A DNA stretch of 64,000 nucleotides, taken from assembly GCA_947359465.1 (NCBI GenBank), contig OX375876.1, forward strand, positions 68,330,998 to 68,394,997, given 5' to 3'. The translations under genes were made by a program, and so were the position numbers. Positions 57,824 to 64,000 of the stretch are shown here, in pieces; position 1 is the stretch's first letter, and the number at the start of each line of letters is the position of its first letter. The notes under the pieces are model-generated. The model was given only the letters and a program-made list of their open reading frames with translations. It had not been told where the DNA came from and made no database searches. Source of the stretch: Metellina segmentata (Eukaryota; Arthropoda; Arachnida; Araneae; Tetragnathidae).

Positions 57824-60800
57824 ATAGTAACTACCTATGAAATTTGTGATTACTTTTCTTTTTTATTATAGAGTTTTCTTGAAACTTTTTTTCTAGCTTG
57901 AGTTTGAGGGCCCTGAAAATTTTACTGCTTTTGTCCCCCCCCCCCTCACACCTTATGTGCCACTGTAATTTTGCCGATTTGAATCAGAACTGTTGCTAAT
58001 AGCCCATTGTATTGCTCCAGTGTGAAATGAATTAAAATACCTACCTTCCTTAAAATAATTTACATATATTGTAGATTGTTGCCAAAGTCTATCGTGTATT
58101 TTTAAAATCGCATTCAAGTTTGTTAAATTGCCTAAATGTGTTTTAAGAATTGCAACTTTTTCCAGGAGCTAGCTTTGGATTTACTGAAAGCACTCAGGGA
58201 TCTACCCATAACTTTGGATATACTTCAGGTAATATTGAATAGTATGTTTAGCTGTATTCAGTCGATGATTTTTCATTCCTTTCTCTCATCATGCCAGTGT
58301 ATTTTTGAATATTCATTTTAATTGAATTTTCTCTTCAGAAAACGAGAATTGGCATGACTGTAAACTCCCTTCGAAAATCTTCCAATGATGATGAAGTCAT
58401 AACTTTGTCCAAGGTCCTGATTAAATCTTGGAAGAAACTATTGCCAGGTAAATATCTAAAAAATATTTACAAACTAGACCTGCTTTGCCCGTGATGTAAA
58501 ATTTTCTGCAGATTTCAAATCTGTTGAAATTTTTAATCTATCTTTTACGAAAAAGAACTAAACGTTGTTGGTCAAAATGTTTTTTATTTTTATGCGAAGG
58601 GCAAGCAATGCAACCTGTTTATTTTTTAAAAGTGAAAGTTCAGGTGAGGTCACAATCTCTTCCAAAAATATATTAGTTTCTCCCATTCTAGAAGGGAGAT
58701 GAAAAAAACTTGGCATAGTTCCAAAGGCTGAGGTCAAGGTGACATGAGAACGAAAAGTCTAAATATTGATGTTCCTTCATTCCGCGTAAAAAAGAAGAAC
58801 ATTGAAAAAAAAACTTAAATTTATTTTAAAATGTTCTAGATTAAATTTTAAAATTTGCCTTGACCCCAAACTTGCAAAAATTTGGACTACCTGTGTGCCA
58901 AATCCCATTACTGTAAGTACCATAGATTCGTCAGGACTTACCGTGCAAGTAAACAAACACTTCCTTTTATAATAGAGATAAAGCGTATTAAATTATTCTT
59001 GATCAAAACAATCAGCTATTATTAAATGTTTACCAAATACTCAAAAATATTTCTTGCTCTTAAAGAAGCTCCTTAAAGAAGTCATTTATAAATATTTTAT
59101 TTTGAGTATGCTCATTGAAAAAATATCAATAGAAACTAGAGTGGCATCATTTTTCTGTTATGAAATTTTAGTAACCATCTAGAATGTTCCACAATTTTCA
59201 TGTAAAATTGAAGAGTATTAATCAAGATTATATTGGTAACAAAAACCTAGTGTGGAAGACTAATATTTAGATGTTGTGACTAGTATCGATACAATTTTTT
59301 TTTCATCTTAACTTTTTATGGATGATAAATTTGAAGGAAAGTAATTAATTCAATTGCTGCAATATAAAATAATAGCATTACACACAATTCAATTTTTAAG
59401 AGTAAAGCACAAAATCTCACTCGCATAAGAATTTGAATTCCCATACCTGCATTTTGATCTTGAATCTGATCAACCAAATATTATATGGTGTAAAATTGAC
59501 AGGAAAATGTATAAATGAACAGGCAAATATTAATGCAGTTTAAGGAAAATCAAATTTGTTTTCCATTAGCATAGTTCTATTAGTTAGTATTTGATATTTT
59601 TATATTGACTATTAAGTAAAATTTTTAGAAACTCCCAGTTCCAAAGCTGATGGTAACGGAAATGGCAGAGAATCAAAAGGAGAGAATTCAAATGGTAGCT
59701 CAGCTTCTAATCAATCATCGAAGAACGATGCATCCAAAGAATCTTCATCCAAATCTCAGAGCTCATCAAAACTTCCAGCTCCTAAACAGACTACATTTCC
59801 TGCTGATACTTCCAATTCAGTGAGGTTGAAATGTCGTGAACTGTTGGCTGGTGCTTTGAAAACACCTGTAGAGGGTAAGTTTTTCTACTTATCTTTGTTG
59901 TTTGAAAAGGTGAAATGTTGAACAAGAAAGATCACTCGATTAGTAATTACCTTGTAATAGGACAGCAAGCTGTACCATATAGGTATTGCTTGTTGGTTGA
60001 TTATAATCGTCAAAAATGTTACACAAAAGTTGAAATTTGGTGTTGGGCCTTGTGCAAAAACTCATCAAACCAAATATTGAAATTTATTCCAGTATTATAG
60101 TACCAGCTCAGGTGTGGATCTCGTCATCTGACCATAGCTCAAAATTACAGGATGTTGTGCTCGAATCTTTTCCATTGTGATCAATCCCTTATCAATAGAC
60201 CCTATGTGTTAATGCAGTGCGACATAATTCAACTACCTACCAGTGTTGGTTTCAATGTTATGCAAGTCTGTATGAGAATCATAAGAATGAGTAAACGACC
60301 CAACTAAGTGTTATGATTGTTGTAATGTATCAATGATAAATTATGTGTCCAAAATAATATGTTTCAAAATTTATTCCTAATCTATAAATTTACAACAATC
60401 CAGTAGTTTCTGTGTTTTGCCAACGTTTTTAGTTTTGAAACTTGCAGCTAAATCTTTTTTGATGACCTTTATTAGTCAGTTTTGCTTATGCACCTTGTAT
60501 CTCTTAGACAGGTCTGGCCAGCAAATCAGGTTTGGTCATATTGAGTATTTTATAATGCACAGCTATGTTTTAGTTCATTTTTGTGTCAATCTCGTGTTTC
60601 TGTAACCAATTGTCTGGTCAAGTATTTTGCTTGAGTGGTTATTGATGAAAATGTTATGATTTTAGTTTAAAAAAATGAATTGCTGATTTAAGAAATTCAT
60701 AAAAATTTAAGAAATGCATTTTCAGGGCACAAATTACATACTCAGATATGATGGTTGAAATATGAGTTTACAATGGTGATTGATGAATAGGGTAATAGTG

Positions 60801-62335
60801 TTATAAATTTAACTTGAAAACTTTGTTTCACTTGCATTATTACTAAAACCTTTTGAAATAAATTGTACAAATTTCTCAAGGGTGCTGATTTTTCAAGTAA
60901 ATATAGTTTTGGACTGATTTCTCGCCGACCAACCGGTCTAGTGGTCAAGGTGTTGGCATCTGGATCGAAAGGTTACTGGTTCGAATCCGGGGTCAGGGCA
61001 TGGATGTAAATTGTGCTGTCTTTTGTTAGGGGCTATGATGGTCCACCCACAGGGTGCCCCTTCACAAGTGACCATCACTTACGGCCTTGTAGTGGCCAAG
61101 GACAAGTCCTTAGTGCCCGCCATTGGGGGGGGGGAATTTGGAAGCTAAGCACACAAATCTTTTGACATTTGGTTTGGTAAAATTTCTTGCTTTTTCAAAG
61201 TATCATTTTGTGTGAATTTGATTTTTTAGTAATTTAGAATAATGCAGATTTTAATTTGAAGTGATTTTAAAAGTACTTGTACTTTAAAAGTTGAATAAAT
61301 AAGCTTTATTTGATCCAAATATTTGTTGATTGTACAATGTGTTGCATTTGTGCCAATTTACTGTGAATTGATTTAATTGCTTTTCTGTGTTAAATCACTG
61401 GATTTCATATAAATTTACTGTTCAGACTGTTTTGTAGATTATTCTTTTATGGTACTTAGGAGCTCTGTCCCCTGCTCGCCAACTCCCTGGGATTGTTAGG
61501 CAATCGCATTTGGTTTGCGAAGCAAACCAACACTCCTCTCACAGAGTCAATCACCTGCGACGACGAAACTATCTTAATAATTTGTATAGTCCTGATTTGA
61601 CTTTCCGGTCCAGGCAACACAATAAAGAACAAGCCATGTTAATTTCGTAATTTTCTGATCCGTATTTTCTCGATAAACCATCTAAAATCAAGGTAAATAA
61701 CCCAGTTTTCAATCCTGTGGCGGCTGTAACTTTTTTTAAAATATAGAGGTATTTTATTTTGCAATGAAAGAAAATCTATCTCTGGTTAAGGTTAGGTACT
61801 TAAAAAAAATCCTTAATATTTTGGAAATTGTGAAAGGTTTTTATAAATGAAATAAAAGTCTTCAGAGAGAGAGTGATGTATGTCATTAGAGTTTAGACTT
61901 TTTTACAAATCAATATTGTTAACATTATTGGATTATTTTGAAACATACCAATAATGTTAACAATGCTGATTTTTAAATATGATATTTTTAGCAAACTTCT
62001 GCACTCTAATTGAATATTCGACTAAAAAAAATTTTTTTTTTTTTAGAGGTTGAAGAGGATTTTCAAGATGCTGATGAACTTGGTGCAAAAATTGAAGATT
62101 ATATCCTTTTCTGGTGATTGTTCTAACAAATTCAAATCTATTAAATATGTTTATATATTAATTCTGCCAAAAGTAAAGCAACAGCAATTTTCAACCAACG
62201 TGCTGTCAAGAAGGGCATTTGTGCACCTTATGGTCGTTGAAATGGAAAATATTTTTTTCATTCCAACAGTTTAGTTTTGAACTTTAATCAAGTGCTATCT
62301 TAATACAGTTTCACTCCTCATTTAAATAATTTTTG

Positions 62336-62386
<51 letters not shown>

Positions 62387-62846
62387 GTTTGGAAAACGAT
62401 TTTTTAAATATCGACTTGGGAGTGACAAGACTAGGTTGCTGCTGTTATTTTTCGTAACTATCAAAGTTATGCTTATTTTCTGTTAGGTTGTCTAAAAATA
62501 CAAAAAGATTTTTGGTGTACCACATAATTTTATTTATTAGTTGATGCATGCCATGAGATGGCTGTAGGTTAAAAATCACTAAAGTAATGTGGATTATATT
62601 TTATTGATGGATCAATCAAAAAAATAAAACGTGTACTTTGTATTTAAATTTTTCTTACGTTTCTTTGAGAGTTTTCCTTAACAGTTATTACGTATATTTG
62701 AAGAATTTGGTGACACAAACATGAAATACAAAAATAGAATCCGCAGTAGAGTTTCCAATTTGAAGGATGCAAAAAATCCTGGATTGCGTGCAAATGTATT
62801 AAAGGGTATTATCGATCCTGCAAGAATTGCTGTTATGACAGCTGAT
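45990..62846 (+). CDS. TfIIS: transcription elongation factor TFIIS (TCEA), 5' six coding exons
   Basis: TFIIS binds RNA polymerase II and stimulates transcript cleavage in backtracked complexes, in the nucleus. Six exons join to 232 residues without a stop. Residues 1-80 form domain I (LW/TFIIN helical bundle), with [30 protein letters not shown] and [19 protein letters not shown]. Residues 81-142 are a Ser/Lys/Asn-rich linker. From 143 domain II begins ([15 protein letters not shown]) and continues through [20 protein letters not shown] to MTAD. The zinc ribbon with the catalytic Asp-Glu pair is missing because the window ends inside intron 6. Introns: 12107, 110, 1181, 2172 and 591 bp. All are GT-AG except the AT-AC intron 5. 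Confidence 0.95.
47140..47645 (+). pseudogene. second P-like transposase relic
   Basis: The + frames give [20 protein letters not shown] and [20 protein letters not shown], then [15 protein letters not shown]. These align with KRYSTDLVTFSYSLYIKSPS, the FLYRSNLLSLPSVDTLKRR block and VNLLLDEIHVKP of the element at 43088-44662. It is older, with stops and shifts, and only the centre is kept. Confidence 0.65.
47865..50080 (-). mobile_element. Tigger/pogo-type element with terminal inverted repeats
   Basis: GGGGAAGACGAGGTACAATG at 47865 and its counterpart CATTGTACCCCGTCTTCCCC ending at 50080 are inverted repeats, each bordered by TA (47863-47864, 50081-50082). The 2.2-kb interior carries a decayed DDE transposase on the minus strand. 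The core motif GGGGTACAATGAAACA is repeated inside the element at about 48048-48110 and 49684-49730. Confidence 0.9.
48605..49410 (-). pseudogene. Tigger-type DDE transposase, C-terminal two thirds
   Basis: Minus strand order: [20 protein letters not shown] near 49330, a GNSIP block, then [20 protein letters not shown] near 49060 (second catalytic Asp) and [11 protein letters not shown]. The 122-codon frame from 48978 has [37 protein letters not shown] and [15 protein letters not shown]. This is the jerky/Tigger arrangement. Stops near 48990 and 49230 make it inactive. The N-terminal CENP-B-like binding part is not recognised. Confidence 0.85.
50480..51170 (-). pseudogene. Jockey-type LINE 3' fragment
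   Basis: The minus strand gives the reverse transcriptase thumb: [20 protein letters not shown] at about 51135-51075, [18 protein letters not shown], then [20 protein letters not shown] followed by [16 protein letters not shown] (50990-50880). The downstream 3' region contains 5S rRNA-like sequence. The element is 5'-truncated, as usual for LINEs. Confidence 0.85.
50540..50600 (-). other. 5S rRNA-like segment in the LINE 3' region
   Basis: Read on the minus strand, TTAAGCATCCCCGGTCGCGG then TCAGTACTTGGGAGGGTGAC corresponds to the centre and 3' part of 5S rRNA (internal promoter region to helix with GGGxGACC). It has the same orientation as the LINE. It is too short and diverged for a functional 5S gene. 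Confidence 0.65.
51840..52200 (+). pseudogene. hAT-type (DUF4371/ZMYM-like) transposase relic, left part
   Basis: Frames give [20 protein letters not shown] (the TRWSARADA motif of this hAT branch), later [20 protein letters not shown] and [11 protein letters not shown]. The frame is cut at 52200 by a 5-kb insertion and continues at 57213. Confidence 0.5.
53268..53412 (+). mobile_element. SINE, truncated
   Basis: GTAAGCATATGGTGTAGAGG, the TGTCGTGGCCAAAGGTCCTC block and CTCGTCATCTGACCGTGGTT match the body of the SINE at 24576-24900 in reverse orientation. Both ends are missing. Confidence 0.8.
53790..56542. repeat. 2.75-kb palindrome of an uncharacterised mobile ORF family
   Basis: The left arm (53790 to about 55206) and right arm (about 55216 to 56542) are inverted copies centred near 55166, diverged near the centre. 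Termini are TTCCACATCAAATCAACC and its complement. Both arms encode fragments of one protein in opposite directions, converging on the outer ends. The left copy reads FPDGSAA, then [20 protein letters not shown] and [18 protein letters not shown]. The right copy has [33 protein letters not shown] and [21 protein letters not shown] remember similar repetitive ORFs with CDGxGG.VKR from arthropod and cnidarian genomes, but not a function. Both copies have stops. Confidence 0.85.
57213..57780 (+). pseudogene. hAT-type transposase relic, right part
   Basis: Continues the frame left at 52200: [14 protein letters not shown], and after shifts [20 protein letters not shown] followed by NEDSIDT. The motifs resemble the DUF4371/ZMYM branch of hAT proteins. 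Decayed. Confidence 0.45.
57786..57818. repeat. poly-T tract (33 T)
   Basis: Uninterrupted run near the 3' end of TFIIS intron 1; a C-rich run (about ten C) follows near 57937. Confidence 0.9.
57990..58050 (+). mobile_element. SINE tail remnant
   Basis: AATAGCCCATTGTATTGCTC, CAGTGTGAAATG and AATTAAAATACCTACCTTCC: the 3' end of the SINE family. Confidence 0.8.
58166..58228 (+). CDS. TfIIS: TFIIS exon 2
   Basis: 21 codons, [20 protein letters not shown] then Q, phase 0 at both ends; acceptor TTTTCCAG, donor GTAATA. Confidence 0.93.
58339..58447 (+). CDS. TfIIS: TFIIS exon 3
   Basis: 36 codons plus one base: [20 protein letters not shown] then [16 protein letters not shown]. It completes domain I. 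The intron before it is only 110 bp; donor GTAAAT. Confidence 0.95.
58490..58600 (+). repeat. fragment resembling the MITE-A interior
   Basis: TTTCAAATCTGTTGAAATTT followed by TAATCTATCTTTTACG is like 2757-2790 and 38970-39010; probably a dispersed repeat in intron 3. Confidence 0.4.
59629..59874 (+). CDS. TfIIS: TFIIS exon 4
   Basis: Encodes the Ser/Asn/Lys-rich linker ([20 protein letters not shown] start, several SS and SK runs, then [14 protein letters not shown]) and the first helix of domain [22 protein letters not shown]. Phase 1 at both ends; donor GTAAGT at 59875. Confidence 0.95.
60090..60245 (+). mobile_element. SINE, 3' half
   Basis: ACCAGCTCAGGTGTGGATCT, CGTCATCTGACCATAGCTCA and TAGACCCTATGTGTTAATGC in order; + orientation in TFIIS intron 4. 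Confidence 0.7.
60925..61140 (+). mobile_element. SINE with tRNA-like promoter head
   Basis: GACCAACCGGTCTAGTGGTC with AAGGTGTTGGC forms the A-box region (TAGTGGTCAAGG) and GGTTCGAATCC at about 60980 is a perfect B box. The body after GTCAGGGCATGGATG differs from the other copies (CACAGGGTGCCCCTTCACAA, then a G run near 61128-61136), so this is a second SINE type sharing the same head. Confidence 0.85.
61459..61565 (+). repeat. GC-rich dispersed repeat Y, copy 3
   Basis: GGAGCTCTGTCCCCTGCTCG, CAATCGCATTTGGTTTGCGA, AGCAAACCAACACTCCTCTC and AGTCAATCACCTGCGA match 20600-20720 in order. Confidence 0.7.
62047..62100 (+). CDS. TfIIS: TFIIS exon 5
   Basis: [18 protein letters not shown] plus one base; acceptor TTTTTAG at 62046 chosen because it keeps phase 1 (a second AG two bases later would not). 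It ends at the U12-type donor ATATCCTTTT. Confidence 0.93.
62101..62691 (+). other. TFIIS intron 5: U12-type AT-AC intron
   Basis: The donor ATATCCTTTT (62101-62110) matches the minor-spliceosome consensus. The branch site TTTTCCTTAAC is at 62672-62682, with the branch A ten bases before the terminal AC at 62690-62691. The join gives [14 protein letters not shown], which aligns without a gap to the human SQIEEAIYQEIRNTD region. The nearby AG at 62684 breaks the frame. A (TA)n microsatellite lies at 62341-62382. Confidence 0.93.
62692..62846 (+). CDS. TfIIS: TFIIS exon 6
   Basis: Encodes the rest of domain II seen here: [51 protein letters not shown]. Ends in phase 0 before donor GTAAGT. Highly conserved across TFIIS proteins. 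Confidence 0.96.
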
Positions 62847-64000
62847 GTAAGTTTGATTAATTTTTTTTTATTTGATTGATTTGGAATTGACCCTTTAATT
62901 CTTTTTATTGCTTTTTTTTATCTGAAACAATATAAAAATAATTCTTAAGTGCAGATAGCACTATGTATTATTTTAAATTTAGAATTAATATAGTGTAATA
63001 TAAGTTTATTAATCTTGTACATACAGTTTTAATAGAAATGAAAATCATGTAAGCCTTATACAGGGTGTTTCAGAAAAGACTCCCTAACTTTGAAATTAAA
63101 TAACTATGAAACAGTGATAGATAGAAAGATGAAACAAATTATATGTTTTATGAGTAGGCCTGGAATTTGAAATAGACCAGTTTCCAAAATTTTACAACTT
63201 TGGACAATAGATGGCGCTACAATCTTGGTTCTTTCCCCTTTAAATAGTGTGTAGTCATTCGTAAACAGACGTCAAATCACATTACAATGGCTTCTAAAAC
63301 ACTGCCTTGAACAGCAATCACTTGAATCAAGCAGAAGAGAAGTTTCAAGCCACCTGCTGCAATGTGTGCACAGAAGGGGATACATATGCTTAACAGATTA
63401 ACTGTTCAAGAATTTGAGGACTCGTACTGTAAACAATGTCCTTCAAATTGCCCAAAGAAGTCGCATGAATTGAGATACAGGGAGTATGGAGGCCAATGTA
63501 TTCCAGTGCCAGTCACTTTGGAATAATTTAGAGCAATAACTGGCTCTGAAGTATTCATCAAGGAAGGTGGAACACTGCAGAAGTACGGTGTGGTCGGGCG
63601 CCATCTTGTTTAAACCACAAAGTGTGATGCATCCTTCAATTCTTGGAATTGTGGCGACAAACTGGCAAATTCACAATGTACCAGTATGAGGTCACAGTTT
63701 CTCATGAAAAACGACCCATGATCCCTTTACTGGAGACTAAAGCATGATCTATTAGCCAAAGTTGTAACTAATTTTTAAATTGGTCTGTTTAAAATTCCAA
63801 ACCTGCCCGTTAAATGTACCACTTGTTTTAAATTTCCATCAATCCCAGTTTCGTAGCTTTGTCATTTCGAAGTTTAAGGAGTCCTTTCTGTAACACTCTG
63901 TATCTGCAGCATTGGAATAAGGTTACTTTGAATAGTAATATTACAAAAGGCAATTTAAAACAAGTCAATGTTCTTAAATATTGAAATATGAATATGTTCG
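62847..64000 (+). other. TFIIS intron 6, start (continues beyond window)
   Basis: No further exon or zinc ribbon codons are seen up to 64000; it contains one mariner-type MITE. Confidence 0.8.
63061..63900. mobile_element. mariner-superfamily non-autonomous element
   Basis: CAGGGTGTTTCAGAAAAGAC at 63061 and, inverted at 63900, CAGAGTGTTACAGAAAGGAC. The similarity extends to about 55 bp (AACTATGAAAC / AGCTACGAAAC). TA borders both ends (63059-63060 and 63901-63902). The interior has only broken frames starting MASKTLP near 63287. 840 bp. Confidence 0.85.

Larger units (their letters stand above)
46059..58165 (+). other. TFIIS intron 1 (12.1 kb)
   Basis: GT-AG, from GTAAGT at 46059 to TTTTTCCAG at 58165. 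It contains a second P-like relic, a Tigger element, a Jockey-type LINE fragment with 5S-like sequence, a hAT-type relic with a 5-kb insertion, SINE pieces and a 33-T tract. 46140-47130 is AT-rich with nothing recognised. Confidence 0.9.

Noticed and set aside
60925..61000. tRNA gene
   Set aside because: A and B boxes are present but the sequence does not close into a cloverleaf by eye and continues into a SINE body.
62685..62846. TFIIS exon 6 starting after AG at 62684
   Set aside because: It gives the wrong phase with exon 5 and inserts residues absent from TFIIS; the AC acceptor at 62691 fits exactly.

Overview
The window is AT-rich animal DNA with long introns, GT-AG splice sites plus one AT-AC intron, and a dense mosaic of transposable-element relics. 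There is no prokaryotic organisation. Tc1/mariner, piggyBac, P-like, Tigger, hAT-like, BEL/Pao, Gypsy, Jockey-type and tRNA-SINE sequences together point to an arthropod. The SINE tail and several uncharacterised repeat ORFs resemble repeats I remember from spider genomes, so a chelicerate is my best guess; this is memory, not a search.

The only host gene I can name is a TFIIS (TCEA, transcription elongation factor S-II) gene on the + strand. Six coding exons at 45990-46058, 58166-58228, 58339-58447, 59629-59874, 62047-62100 and 62692-62846 give 232 residues: domain I, a Ser-rich linker and most of domain II. The C-terminal zinc ribbon must lie beyond 64000. The intron at 62101-62691 has every mark of a U12-type AT-AC intron, and only that splice keeps the protein aligned without a gap. 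Intron 1 is 12.1 kb and packed with nested elements. A 66-codon ORF runs divergently from a start 179 bp upstream of the TFIIS start.

Layout. 0-13 kb: three Tc1-like relics, two TIR-flanked non-autonomous elements, a 294-bp tandem triplication, a Tigger-like relic and a relic of an uncharacterised arthropod family. 13.5-14.3 kb: a 115-bp-arm near-perfect palindrome and a 24-bp minisatellite. 16.9-17.4 kb: a direct duplication. 18.9-19.2 kb: a GC-rich patch with NRF-1 and CCAAT motifs, possibly an orphan promoter. 22-32 kb: a decayed BEL/Pao retrotransposon carrying two SINE insertions, flanked by two copies of another dispersed repeat, then a 340-bp tandem repeat interrupted by one of those copies. 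33-40 kb: many SINEs, a mariner interrupted by a piggyBac-type element, a mini Gypsy remnant and a second piggyBac relic. 40-45 kb: a LINE RNase H fragment and a P-like (THAP) element inserted in a SINE. 46-58 kb: TFIIS intron 1 with a second P relic, a Tigger element, a LINE carrying 5S rRNA-like sequence, and a 5-kb inserted block containing a 2.75-kb head-to-head palindrome of an uncharacterised mobile ORF family.

The elements do not cooperate as a pathway. Their value is the insertion history: several nested insertions can be proved from the sequence because the host reading frame or SINE is continuous across the insert.
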